Shown one piece after another: positions 33,449 through 41,910 of a DNA stretch of 64,000 nucleotides. The translations under genes and the position numbers were made by a program. This DNA comes from Trebonia sp963773105. Its GTDB lineage: Bacteria; Actinomycetota; Actinomycetes; Streptosporangiales; Streptosporangiaceae. How positions within the stretch are numbered: the stretch's first letter is position 1; the number at the start of each line of letters is the position of its first letter. The stretch lies in NCBI GenBank assembly GCA_963773105.1, contig CAVZAA010000010.1:186001-250000 (forward strand). The letters run 5' to 3'. The notes beneath the pieces were generated by a model. That model did no database searches and was not told the origin of the DNA. It saw nothing but the letters and a program-made list of their open reading frames with translations.

Positions 33449-34630
33449 ATGGGCGGGTTCTCGAAGTCGCGGCTGAGCCAGGTGGCGGACGTGCTGGCCG
33501 GGTCCGTGCAGCGGGGCGAGTCGGCCGAGGTGGTCGCGCTGCTGTCGCGGGACGGCGAGACGCACGTGGAGACGGCGGGCGGCGCCCGGCCCAACACGAT
33601 CTTCCGCATCGCGTCGATGTCGAAGCCGGTCGCCGCGGTCGCGGGCCTCATCCTGGTGGAAGAGTGCGTGCTCCGGCTGGACGACCCGGTGGACGAGTAC
33701 CTGCCCGAGCTCGCCAACCGGCGGGTGCTGACCCGGCTGGACGCGTTGCTGCACGACACGGTGCCGGCCGTGCGGCCGATCACGCTGCGGGACCTGCTGA
33801 CGTTCCAGCTGGGGCTCGGCTTCGGGCACGGCATGTGGGGACCGCCGGGGTCGGTGCCGATTATGGACGCGCTGGGCGGGCTGCGCGGAGGGATGCCGGC
33901 GCCCGCCGCGGTAGTCGAGCCGGATGAGTGGATGCGGCAGCTGGGCGCGCTGCCGCTCGCCTACCAGCCGGGCACGCGGTGGCTGTACAACCTCGGTTCC
34001 GACATTCTCAGCGTGCTCGTGGCGCGGGTCACCGGGCAGCCGTTCGGCGACTTCCTGCAGGAGCGGATCTTCGATCCGCTGGGCATGACCGACACCGGGT
34101 TCTGGGTGCCGCCGGACTCGATCGACCGGCTGCCGCCGCAGTACACCCGGGACGCCGTTTCCGGGGAGGTCATCGTCTACGACCCGCCGGTCGGGCAGTG
34201 GGCCACTCCCCCGGCGTTCCCGTCCGGCGCGGGCGGGCTGGTCTCCACGGCGGGCGACTACTTCGCGTTCGCGTCGATGCTGGCGGGCGGCGGCCGCTAC
34301 CGGGGTGTGCGGATCCTGTCCAGGCCATCCGTGTCGTTGATGACCTCGGACCAGCTGTCGGCCGAGGTAAAGGCGGTCTCCGGCCTGGGCCCGGGCGACT
34401 TCGATACCACCGGCTGGGGGTTCGGGGTGTCGGTGGTGACCCGGCGCACCCAGATCTACCACTCGGTCGGGTCCTACGGCTGGAACGGCGGACTCGGCAC
34501 CACGTGGGTCAACGACCCGGCCGAGAACCTGACGTTGATCCTGCTCACCCAGCACGCGTTCACCTCGCACCTGGGCTCGGTCATCATCGGCGACTTCTCC
34601 ACTGCGGCTTACCAGGCCCTCGATGACTGA
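33449..34630 (+). CDS. Class C beta-lactamase-like serine hydrolase
   Basis: A 393-residue PF00144 protein. The nucleophile motif SxxK is SMSKP (FRIASMSKPVAAVAGLIL, near 58-61) and the YxN-type motif is YNLGS (WLYNLGSDILS). The third motif region is YHSVGSYGWNGGLGTTW. Members are esterases, D-aminopeptidases or lactamases; no signal peptide is seen, so a cytoplasmic esterase-like role is likely. ATG 33449 has GGAGGGG upstream. The esterase gene downstream begins 26 bases later in the same direction, so they may share a transcript. Confidence 0.88.
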   Translation: MGGFSKSRLSQVADVLAGSVQRGESAEVVALLSRDGETHVETAGGARPNTIFRIASMSKPVAAVAGLILVEECVLRLDDPVDEYLPELANRRVLTRLDALLHDTVPAVRPITLRDLLTFQLGLGFGHGMWGPPGSVPIMDALGGLRGGMPAPAAVVEPDEWMRQLGALPLAYQPGTRWLYNLGSDILSVLVARVTGQPFGDFLQERIFDPLGMTDTGFWVPPDSIDRLPPQYTRDAVSGEVIVYDPPVGQWATPPAFPSGAGGLVSTAGDYFAFASMLAGGGRYRGVRILSRPSVSLMTSDQLSAEVKAVSGLGPGDFDTTGWGFGVSVVTRRTQIYHSVGSYGWNGGLGTTWVNDPAENLTLILLTQHAFTSHLGSVIIGDFSTAAYQALDD

Positions 34631-34656
34631 CGATCGGCGTCGATGAGGAGTTCCCG

Positions 34657-35532
34657 GTGACGGACGATCGGGATGTGGCGGGCGAGCTCGTCGTCCGCGG
34701 GCGCGCGCGGACGTTCACCCTGCGGCTGCCGCTGGTCGCGCCTGGCGGCGGGACTGCGCTGGCGCTCGTCCTGCACGGCAACGCGCCGAACTTCGGCGGG
34801 CGGTTCATGCGCGAGTGGACCGCGTTCGACCAGCAGGCGGACGCGTGGGGCTTCGCGGTCGCGTTCCCCGATGGCGTCGGCGGCTGCTGGGCGGACGGGC
34901 GCGGGGTCACCACCGCCGACGAGGCCGGGGTGGACGACGTCGCGTTCCTGCGGGCGATCATCGACTGGTCGGCCGACCGGCACGGCACCTACCGCGACCG
35001 GGCAGTGGTCGCGGGGATATCGAACGGCGCGTTCATGGCCCACCGGATGGGGATCGAGGCCGGCGACCAGGTCGCCGTCCTGGCCGCGGTCGCGGGCGGG
35101 CTGCCCGCCCGGCTGCGCGACGAGGTGGCGCCACCGACCCACGCGGTGTCGGCGCTGCTGATCCACGGGACGGCCGACCCGATCTCACCGCTCGAGGGCG
35201 GCTACTCGCGCCACCTCGGGCCCAACGGGGAGCGGCGCGGGCGGACGGTGTCCCTGGAAGAGACGGCCACGTTCTGGCGCGCCGTCGACCGGTGTCCGGC
35301 TGGGGCGGCCTCTACTTACGGCACCGAGCTGTCCAGCCGGTCTATCGCAACCGGCGGGGTCGGCGGGACGCAGGTGGCCGCGTGGACGGTGTTCGGCGCG
35401 GGCCACACCTGGCCCGGCTCCGCGCCCATCCCGGGGTATGAGGAGATGACCACCCAGGAGTTCGACGCGGCGGCGGAAATCTGCCGGTTCGCGCAGCCCC
35501 TGCTGGTGGGCGCCGACGAGCGGCGGCTCTGA
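34657..35532 (+). CDS. PHB depolymerase/LpqC-like alpha/beta-hydrolase
   Basis: A 291-residue alpha/beta-hydrolase. LALVLHGNAPNFGGRFM holds the oxyanion region, the nucleophile elbow is GISNGAFMAHRM (Ser near 126), LLIHGTADPISPLEGG carries the acid, and FGAGHTWPGS carries the catalytic His. This is the esterase PHB depolymerase/feruloyl esterase type, normally secreted, but no signal peptide is visible. The start is GTG at 34657 behind GAGGAG. Its substrate is unknown. Confidence 0.88.
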   Translation: MTDDRDVAGELVVRGRARTFTLRLPLVAPGGGTALALVLHGNAPNFGGRFMREWTAFDQQADAWGFAVAFPDGVGGCWADGRGVTTADEAGVDDVAFLRAIIDWSADRHGTYRDRAVVAGISNGAFMAHRMGIEAGDQVAVLAAVAGGLPARLRDEVAPPTHAVSALLIHGTADPISPLEGGYSRHLGPNGERRGRTVSLEETATFWRAVDRCPAGAASTYGTELSSRSIATGGVGGTQVAAWTVFGAGHTWPGSAPIPGYEEMTTQEFDAAAEICRFAQPLLVGADERRL

Positions 35533-36301
35533 CCATCACGACAAGTCCGGGATTCTCCGTCACCTAGGCCTCAAACTGACCTATCGCCCAGGAATGGGAA
35601 TCGTCGAAGCACAAATAAAAACCGCCGACTGTGGCTTTTTCGAGAGTGTCCGAGGGGGACTTTAACTCGAAAACCGGTGAGATTTCCCTGAATCTGGACT
35701 CGAACTCGAAAACTGGTGAGAAATCCCCGGATCGGGGAGTTCATGCGCTCATGGTAGCGGGCGCACCCTGCTTGGCGTCGAGTGAGCTCCTCTCGCTGGC
35801 CGCGGAGCCGGGGCTGCTGATCCGACCCGAGAGGAGCTGACGCTAGCCGGCTAGGTCGGGCCTCCGCCCGCGCTCGTCGAGGCGGGCTGGTTGGCGAGGC
35901 GGGCGCGCATCCGGCCTGGCTCCTGGCCCAGCGCGCGCAGCCGGATCTACAGGAGGAGCACCTGCCCTTGCTCCAGGATGCGGCGGCTCCCGGGGCCCGG
36001 CCCCGTCGCTCGGACCATCCGGGCAACGCATGCACAAACTCCGCGTCCGCCGGCGGCAGCCGCCGGGCCGTGTCGCCGACCCGGCCCGCGCCGGCGATGC
36101 TCCTGCGAGCATGGCCCGAAACGGCCATTCGCGCCCGGCGCGGAAGATGGCCTGTCCGGGCGAAGCGACAGCGCGCCAACGGCTTGTATCAATAGAAAGC
36201 GCAGACAGATCCGGCCGATATCACGTGCCTGTTCGACGCTCTGCACATATCGCATGCCTGGCGCTGGGGCGTGGGCCGAATCTTTTACCAGAAGGATCAT
36301 T
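35533..36301. other. Long intergenic region with direct repeats, no supported gene
   Basis: About 770 bases without a convincing gene. The left third is less GC-rich than its surroundings and contains a weak AAAAACC/GGCTTTTT hairpin at 35617-35640 and a pair of direct repeats at 35664-35728. The rest is GC-rich with open frames in several phases, none with a family pattern. The right end supplies the promoter and AAGGA site for the gene at 36302. Confidence 0.5.
35664..35728. repeat. Two direct repeats, 39 bases apart
   Basis: AACTCGAAAACCGGTGAGAT (35664) and AACTCGAAAACTGGTGAGAA (35703) each end in a short C run. The 39-base offset is a multiple of three. On the minus strand they read as GFLTSFRVRV and GNLTGFRVKV in one frame, so they may be the start of a lost gene or protein-binding sites. 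Confidence 0.55.
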
Positions 36302-36565
36302 ATGGAGACGTGGTTTTGGCTGAGCATCCCGCTCGCGCTGATGTTCATCGGCTGCTGGGCAGGCATTCCGCTGTGGCTCACGCTCACACGCTGGAACGCC
36401 GAAATCGGCGAAAAGCACGCCGCGATCGCGGCGAAGGCCAGCCTGGCGGCGGCCCTTGCGCAGCAAGCTCCGCCGGTCACGCACGAGGCCGACGGCCCAG
36501 CCTATGCCGGAGTGCTTGGCGGGCTGCAGCCTCCGACCGCCTGGACTTACCATGAACCAGCCTGA
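36302..36565 (+). CDS. Small single-pass membrane protein, first gene of an unknown trio
   Basis: An 87-residue protein: METWFWLSIPLALMFIGCWA then GIPLWLTLTRW is one strong membrane segment at the N-terminus. A charged/Ala-rich helix (EIGEKHAAIAAKASLAAALA) and a Pro/Gly-rich tail follow. ATG 36302 has AAGGA 9 bases upstream. It overlaps the next gene by 14 bases. I do not recognise it; topology suggests an anchor with a cytoplasmic helical tail. Confidence 0.65.
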   Translation: METWFWLSIPLALMFIGCWAGIPLWLTLTRWNAEIGEKHAAIAAKASLAAALAQQAPPVTHEADGPAYAGVLGGLQPPTAWTYHEPA

Positions 36566-36740
36566 AAGCGCCGAACACCGTATGTCGAACGCCGAAGACC
36601 TCGTCTCCTGGACCGGCCCTGAGCGGCTCCGGTTTCTCTGGTACCAGCTCCGCCTGACTATTGCCGAGGTGAACTACGCATCGCGCCGGATGGTCGAGCT
36701 GCAGATGGGCTTGCGACCCAACGCCCAGGAGCGACGATGA
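36552..36740 (+). CDS. Small protein of unknown function, second gene of trio
   Basis: A 62-residue protein: MNQPESAEHRMSNAEDLVSW then TGPERLRFLWYQLRLTIAEV. Its second half is a predicted amphipathic helix with Trp and Arg. The start at 36552 is in a weak context; ATG 36582 is an alternative. It overlaps the upstream gene by 14 bases and the downstream one by 4 (ATGA), so the three are almost surely co-translated. Confidence 0.6.
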   Translation: MNQPESAEHRMSNAEDLVSWTGPERLRFLWYQLRLTIAEVNYASRRMVELQMGLRPNAQERR

Positions 36741-37282
36741 CCGCCACGAACGGCCATCTGCACGCCCGCACCCCGGCGGACCACGGTCCCGCTAGGCATG
36801 TCCTGCTCCGTGACGGCCGGGACCGCCTGACCCTACGCCGGCTCCGGCTTCGGCACCGCCTGCTGGCCCGGTGCACGGCGGCTCGGCTGGACCGCGAGCT
36901 GGCCGCCGGGACCAGCCCAGAGACCAGCCCCGTCCACGCGGCGCGGGCCATCGAGCTGACCTCGATGCGACTGCGCCGCGACCTGGCCGCTAGCGTGCAC
37001 CGGATCCTCGCCGCGGCAGGGGAGCCGGCTGCCGTCATCCTCGCCCCGGCGGCCGACGGTCGTCCCCCGCGCCTGCCGCTGTGTCGGGCGCGGATCCGCC
37101 AGTCCACCGCGCTGCTCGCCCAGCTAGCCGTCCGCCTGGCCGCGCCCGGCCCGGTCCCGGCCCGCGGCGTGGCGATCGCCAGCCAGCTGCTCGCCGACGG
37201 CACCGGCCCCCTCTACCGCCAGGCCTGCGGCGAAGACCTCGGCCACATCCTGCACGCCGCCACACAGGCACTGATCCTGTAA
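36737..37282 (+). CDS. Arg/Ala-rich helical protein of unknown function, third gene of trio
   Basis: A 181-residue protein rich in Arg, Ala and Leu (DRLTLRRLRLRHRLLARCTA near 30-50; SVHRILAAAGEPAAVILAPA; RQSTALLAQLAVRLAAPGPV). It looks mostly helical and basic in its first half, with no membrane segment or catalytic motif. The start overlaps the upstream stop by 4 bases. No function can be assigned; the operon structure suggests it works with the small membrane protein. Confidence 0.65.
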   Translation: MTATNGHLHARTPADHGPARHVLLRDGRDRLTLRRLRLRHRLLARCTAARLDRELAAGTSPETSPVHAARAIELTSMRLRRDLAASVHRILAAAGEPAAVILAPAADGRPPRLPLCRARIRQSTALLAQLAVRLAAPGPVPARGVAIASQLLADGTGPLYRQACGEDLGHILHAATQALIL

Positions 37283-37450
37283 CTTCCGCGCACGACGCGA
37301 AGACCACGCCGCCAAGAGACACCGACGGTGCTCAGCGTTGGCGCCGGGCTAGACCCCGGGCCAGAGCCGAGGCTGTGGGATCTGGGTGTTCTGACCGCGC
37401 GCCTGGGCAGCTCCTGCACCTCACCTTCCCTAGCCAGGCCGGCTGTGGCG

Positions 37451-37948
37451 TCAGGACTCGCAGAGGAACTTCAGGCTGATGTTCCACAGGTCGTGGCCGC
37501 GGTGCAGGTGGCCCGGGTTGGCCTCGGCGAGCTTGCGCGGGTTGGGGCCGTCGTCGGTCTCTTCGCGGACGACGTAGGTGCTGCCGTCCGGGCGGGGCAC
37601 CAGCAGCCAGGTGTGGTAGGCGAGCCACTGGTCGGTGGTGGCGTACCAGCCGATCCTGCTGGCGGGCTCGAACTCGTGCACGGTGCTGTGGATGGCGGCG
37701 CCGAAGGTGACCCAGTCGAAGGTGACGCCGGGGCCCAGCACGCCGCCGGGGTCGTTGACGGTCACGTTGGCCGAGTTGGAGTACCAGTCCGGCCACGCTG
37801 CCGCGCGGATCAGGCGGTCCCAGATGACCTCGGCGGGAGCGTTGATGACGATGTCGTTGTGGGCGAACAGGTCAGCGCGGTCGGGGTCGGCGTCAGCGGG
37901 CCACTGGATATGGGCTGACCGGTGCTGCTTATCACCGGTGATGGACAC
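37451..37948 (-). CDS. SRPBCC family protein
   Basis: A 165-residue START-like protein: NDIVINAPAEVIWDRLIRAA then WPDWYSNSANVTVND is the typical N-terminal strand-helix of polyketide-cyclase-like SRPBCC proteins, and the C-terminal helix region reads NPGHLHRGHDLWNISLKFLC. The fold binds hydrophobic ligands in a cavity; the ligand is unknown. The start is GTG at 37948 behind GAGAGA. It follows a GMC oxidoreductase remnant on the same strand. Confidence 0.85.
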   Translation of the reverse strand: MSITGDKQHRSAHIQWPADADPDRADLFAHNDIVINAPAEVIWDRLIRAAAWPDWYSNSANVTVNDPGGVLGPGVTFDWVTFGAAIHSTVHEFEPASRIGWYATTDQWLAYHTWLLVPRPDGSTYVVREETDDGPNPRKLAEANPGHLHRGHDLWNISLKFLCES

Positions 37949-37990
37949 GGTGTCTCTCTTTCTTGGCGGGAGTTGGGGTGGGCACCGGAG

Positions 37991-38291
37991 TCAGCTGTGC
38001 CAGCGGGCAGCGGGGAGGTCGACGTTCGGGCCGCGGAACGGCACAGACTCCGCGGCCAGCAGCTCGCGCTGGCGGTCGGCCGCGTGCCCGGTCAGGCTGC
38101 CGTCGGCGCGGGGCGGCCGGTTCGCCGCGCCGAGGAAGGGGCTCATCGACGCCGCCGAGCCGAGGTCCAGGGCGCGCCGCAGTCCCGCGATCAGGTGCGG
38201 CGCGTCCGTCCGGTCGGTGAGATAGGCGGGGTCCACCAGCGGCGCCGCGTGCGGGTCGCCCGGGCGCAGCCGCACGCTGCCTCTGCTGCCG
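37991..38291 (-). pseudogene. GMC oxidoreductase C-terminal fragment
   Basis: The frame reads GSVRLRPGDPHAAPLVDPAY then LTDRTDAPHLIAGLRRALDL and GSAASMSPFLGA, matching the conserved C-terminal region of GMC flavoenzymes (choline dehydrogenase type). The rest, including the FAD-binding domain (over 400 residues), is absent, as the LysR gene begins 54 bases away. The fragment also lacks the final His/Asn active-site segment. Confidence 0.7.
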
Positions 38292-38344
38292 GCTGATTAC
38301 TGCATCACCGATGTTGATTCATCGGGGGCGGGCAGGGGAGGGCC

Positions 38345-39256
38345 ATGGAGCTGCGCCAGCTGGAGTACTTCGTCGCGGTCGCCGGGGAGCGGAGCTTCAC
38401 CCGCGCCGCGCAGCGGCTCCACGTCGTCCAGAGCGCCGTGTCGGCCGCGATCACCGCCCTTGAGAAGGACCTGCGCGTGGTCCTGCTTGAGCGCAACGCG
38501 CGGCGCGTCCAGCTGACCGAGGCCGGGGAGGCGCTGCTGCCCGAGGCGCAGGCCGTCCTGGACGCCGCCCTGGCCGCCCGCGAGGCGGTCGAGGGGCTCA
38601 GCCGCGGCCTGCGGGGCACCCTCCGCGTGAGCATGCTGTCCGACCTCGGCCTGATGGACCTGCCCGGCCTCGCCCGGGACTTCCGGGACCGCCACCCCGG
38701 CGTGGAGCTTCAGCTGCGCGACGCCACCGCCGGCTCCGCCGGGATGCTCAGCGCCCTGTCCGGCTACGACGTCGACGTGGCGTTCGCCGGCTCCTCCGGC
38801 CCCCTGCCCAGCGAGTACGCCGGCCGCTCGCTGCTGCACGTCCCCCAGCTGCTCGCGGTCCCCGCCGGGCACGCGCTCGCCGGGCGGCGCGCGGTCGGGA
38901 TCCGCGAGCTGGAGCACGAGACCTTCATCGACCTGCCGCCCGGATTCGCCATGCGCACCGTCGCCGACGAGGTTTTCGCCGCCTACGGAATGCGCCGCTC
39001 TATCGCCGCGGAAGTGGGCGGCATCGACGCCACCGCCGCGTTCGTCCGCGCCGGCGTCGGCATCGCCGTCCTGCCCGCCTACGCCATCACACCGCACGGG
39101 GACCTGCGCGCGGTCAAGATCCGCGAGCACGACTTCCGCTGGTCGCTCAACGCCGTCGTGCTGCGCCGCCGCCGCCCCACCGCGGCGGCAGCGGCGCTGC
39201 TCCAGCTTGCCGGCGCTCACCTGATCGAGCAGCCTGGCGTGGAACGCCCGTCCTGA
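38345..39256 (+). CDS. LysR family transcriptional regulator
   Basis: A 303-residue LysR protein. The N-terminal winged helix-turn-helix is MELRQLEYFVAVAGERSFTR then AAQRLHVVQSAVSAAITALE, followed by the effector domain (LRGTLRVSMLSDLGLMDLPG, GFAMRTVADEVFAAYGMRRS, VRAGVGIAVLPAYAI). ATG 38345 has GGGGAGGG upstream. Its classical target would be the divergent gene, which is now only a GMC oxidoreductase remnant, so its original target may be lost. Confidence 0.93.
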   Translation: MELRQLEYFVAVAGERSFTRAAQRLHVVQSAVSAAITALEKDLRVVLLERNARRVQLTEAGEALLPEAQAVLDAALAAREAVEGLSRGLRGTLRVSMLSDLGLMDLPGLARDFRDRHPGVELQLRDATAGSAGMLSALSGYDVDVAFAGSSGPLPSEYAGRSLLHVPQLLAVPAGHALAGRRAVGIRELEHETFIDLPPGFAMRTVADEVFAAYGMRRSIAAEVGGIDATAAFVRAGVGIAVLPAYAITPHGDLRAVKIREHDFRWSLNAVVLRRRRPTAAAAALLQLAGAHLIEQPGVERPS

Positions 39257-39442
39257 CGGCCAGGCCGCGCAGGCTTCGGCGGTGACCGAGCTGCCGCGCC
39301 CCGCAGTTGCCCGGCAAGGACCCGGAAGCCGGGCATTGGAGTGCTCTGATCGCTCTGCAGGAAACTGGCGCGGAGCAGCAGGTCGGTGCGGTGCGTGATC
39401 CTCCCGGCCGTCAGCCGCTCATGAGGCGGCCGAAAGGGGCCT

Positions 39443-39718
39443 TCACCGCGGCGAGGACCGGCCCGGCCTGCTGGCGAACGCTGCCGCCACCACGAGGACC
39501 ACGCCAATGGCGAGGGAAGCCCAGCCCCGCGTGGCCCGGTGCGCGTCGGCCCTGGATGCCGGGTGGGTGATGGTGCCGAGTATGGCGGGCAGCGACCTGG
39601 CGGGCTCGGTGAGATACACGATGCCCGCGATGATCGCCAGGACGCCGATGACCGCCAGGACGGCCACGGCAGTCACCCTGCCCGGGGACCAGCCACGCGC
39701 GCTAACTGCACCAGTCAT
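39443..39718 (-). CDS. Small membrane protein, duplicate copy 1
   Basis: A 91-residue protein with two hydrophobic segments (VTAVAVLAVIGVLAIIAGIV and WASLAIGVVLVVAAAFA) joined by LTEPARSLPAILGTITHPAS. It is nearly identical to the protein at 46233-46508, including GGAGG ahead of the start. The family is a two-helix actinobacterial membrane protein of unknown role. It belongs to a duplicated segment with an adjacent epimerase sequence on its upstream side. Confidence 0.75.
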   Translation of the reverse strand: MTGAVSARGWSPGRVTAVAVLAVIGVLAIIAGIVYLTEPARSLPAILGTITHPASRADAHRATRGWASLAIGVVLVVAAAFASRPGRSSPR

Positions 39719-39989
39719 TTCGGTCCTCCCGTCTCGTCGGACTTGGCCAGCGCCGCCCGGCTCGGAGACGCCGACAGCAATCGACCAGCTCAGCCCGATC
39801 TCGAAAACGCCTAGCGTGAGCGCCTCGAACAGCGCGGACTCGTCGTAGGTGCGGGTGCCCCAGGCCTCCACCCAGACCTCCGCTGGTCGGGTCTCACACC
39901 CCGCTGATGGCGGGACTGCAGCTGATGTTACCCTCCGCGTCCATTCGGCTACCCGACGCCATGGTTAGAGCGAGTCTCGGGTTCGCCTC

Positions 39990-40373
39990 TCAGCAAAGGA
40001 CGTTGGCCAGGGCTGAGTCGATCGGGACGGGTGTGAGACCGAACTCCCGCTCGGTCGCGCTGGAGTCGATGGTGAACGGTCGGCTCCACTGGTAATAGGT
40101 GTGCCGTAGCTCCTTGATCGTGGCGTTGAACAGGCCCGCCGTCCACAGCACGGGGTAGGGCATCGACGTGAGGCGCGGCGCCGGCGCACCCTTCAGCTCG
40201 GTGAACCGGGTGGCCAGCTCGCGCACGGTGAGCGGCGGATTGGTCGGCACCAGCCAGCCTCGCCCCCATGCCCTCTCTGTCGCGGCGGCGGTGACCAGGG
40301 TCGCCACGACGTCGCGGACCGACGTCCAGCTGTGTGGGACATCGAGGTTCGCGGGCACCCAGGCGCGCTGGCC
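39990..40373 (-). pseudogene. Truncated NAD-dependent epimerase, duplicate copy 1
   Basis: The frame from QRAWVPANLDVPHSWTSVRD to the end PIDSALANVLC is nearly identical to the C-terminal 127 or so residues of the complete protein at 46769-47668. Upstream of GQRAWVP the sequence stops matching exactly at the centre of a 44-base perfect palindrome. The Rossmann NAD-binding half is therefore missing, and no function is expected. Confidence 0.8.
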
Positions 40374-40395
40374 GGCCAGCGCGCCTGGGTGCCCG
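40352..40395. repeat. 44-base perfect palindrome at truncation point
   Basis: Two 22-base arms (40352-40373 and 40374-40395) are exact reverse complements with no spacer; the centre is CTGGCC-GGCCAG. The left arm is epimerase coding sequence. The complete copy has only the central 14 bases (GCTGGCCGGCCAGC) as palindrome before diverging, so the right arm is new sequence made by inverted copying at the breakpoint. Confidence 0.9.
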
Positions 40396-40466
40396 ATGGC
40401 GCCGCCGCCCGCCACCGCAGGCGGGCAGCGGCTGGCCACCGGGATCCGGGAAAACCGAGGACGACG

Positions 40467-41684
40467 TCAGGCCGGGACCAGGCCGTGCGGGTCGATGACG
40501 AACTTGCGCGCCGCTCCGTGGTCGAAGTCCCGGTAGCCTTCCGGGGCCTGGTCAAGGGTGATCACGGTGGCGTTCACCGCATGCGCGATGTGCGCCTTGT
40601 CGTTCAGGATCGCCATCATCAGCTCGCGGTTGTACTGCATGACCGGGCACTGGCCGGTCATGAAGTAGTGCGACTTGGCCCAGCCGAGCCCGAGCCTGAC
40701 CTTGAGCGAGCCGATCTTGGCGTCGTCATCGATACCGCCGGGGTCGCCGGTCACGTACAGGCCGGGGATGCCGACGCCGGCGCCGGCCCGCGCCACGGTC
40801 ATGACGTCGTTAAGCACGGTCGCCGGGGCCTCGCCGGCGTTGTGCCCGTGGCCGCGTGCCTCGAACCCGACGCAGTCGACGGCCGCGTCGACCTCGGGCT
40901 CGCCGAGGATCTGCTCGATCTGGTCGCCGAGCGTCGCGTCCTGCGACAGGTTGACGGTCTCGCAGCCGAAGCTTTCCGCCTGCTTGAGCCGATCGGGGTT
41001 CATGTCGCCGACGATGACGACCGACGCGCCGAGCAGCAGCGACGAGTACGCACAGGCGAGCCCGACCGGACCGGCCCCGGCCACGTAGACCGTCGACCCG
41101 GTGGTGACGCCCGCGGTGTGGGCCCCGTGGTACCCGGTGGGGAAGATGTCGGACAGCATCGTCAGGTCCTTGATCTTGGCCATGGCCTGGTCCTTGTCCG
41201 GGAACTTGAGCAGGTTGAAGTCCGCGTAGGGGACCATCACGTACTCGGCCTGGCCGCCGACCCAGCCGCCCATGTCCACGTACCCGTAGGCGGATCCCGG
41301 CCGGTCCGGGTTGACGTTCAGGCAGATCCCGGTCTTGCGCTCCTTGCAGTTGCGGCACCGGCCACAGGCGATGTTGAACGGCGTGCTGACGAGGTCGCCG
41401 ACCTTGATGAACTCCACTCCGGGCCCGGCCTCGATCACCTCGCCGGTGATCTCGTGCCCGAGCACCAGCCCGGCCGGCGCGGTGGTGCGGCCGCGGACCA
41501 TGTGCTGGTCACTGCCGCAGATGTTGGTCGAGACGACTTTGAGGATCACCCCGTGCGGGCACTTGCGCCCCACGTTGGCCGGGTTGACCCCCGGTCCGTC
41601 CTTGAGCTCCAGCTCGGGGTAGTCGATCGTCTGCACCTCGACCCGTCCCGGCTCCATATAGGCGACGGCGCGGTTACCTGCCAT
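40467..41684 (-). CDS. fdhA: Glutathione-independent formaldehyde dehydrogenase (FdhA-like zinc ADH)
   Basis: A 405-residue zinc-dependent medium-chain dehydrogenase. The catalytic zinc ligand is Cys in STNICGSDQHMVRGR, with GHEITGEV next; the structural zinc Cys cluster is CGRCRNCKERKTGIC. The NAD fold is VYVAGAGPVGLACA, and DCVGFEARGHGHN is typical of FdhA. It oxidises formaldehyde or other short aldehydes with NAD; in some homologues as a dismutase with bound cofactor. ATG 41684 has AAGGAGG 7 bases upstream. It lies downstream of a two-component system and an iron alcohol dehydrogenase, fitting alcohol-to-acid oxidation. Confidence 0.92.
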   Translation of the reverse strand: MAGNRAVAYMEPGRVEVQTIDYPELELKDGPGVNPANVGRKCPHGVILKVVSTNICGSDQHMVRGRTTAPAGLVLGHEITGEVIEAGPGVEFIKVGDLVSTPFNIACGRCRNCKERKTGICLNVNPDRPGSAYGYVDMGGWVGGQAEYVMVPYADFNLLKFPDKDQAMAKIKDLTMLSDIFPTGYHGAHTAGVTTGSTVYVAGAGPVGLACAYSSLLLGASVVIVGDMNPDRLKQAESFGCETVNLSQDATLGDQIEQILGEPEVDAAVDCVGFEARGHGHNAGEAPATVLNDVMTVARAGAGVGIPGLYVTGDPGGIDDDAKIGSLKVRLGLGWAKSHYFMTGQCPVMQYNRELMMAILNDKAHIAHAVNATVITLDQAPEGYRDFDHGAARKFVIDPHGLVPA

Positions 41685-41910
41685 GGCGTTACCTCCTTGT
41701 ATCGACATGTGTCTCAGGGTTCACGCTAGGGTTCCCGCCACTGCGGGTCACCACGCCGACTGGCGTGAACATCCCGCCCCGAAGAGAGCAGAATTTGCCC
41801 GAACGGTCGCGGCCTACTGTCCATCCGGGCAGTGCTTCCCCTCCCCGTGGAAAGCGCCGACCCTCATTGTGCCAAGCACGTGATGCGGTTAGCCCTTGAC
41901 GGGAACCGGT

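Noticed and set aside
32324..34570. Minus-strand open frame of 748 codons
   Set aside because: It is antisense to three well-supported genes and has only low-complexity Arg/Gly/Pro content.
35571..36179. Minus-strand open frame across the intergenic region
   Set aside because: It has no consistent domain pattern; only the short repeated segment near its end is notable, and that is reported as a repeat.
40332..41729. Plus-strand open frame of 465 codons
   Set aside because: It lies antisense to fdhA, which has all zinc and NAD motifs.
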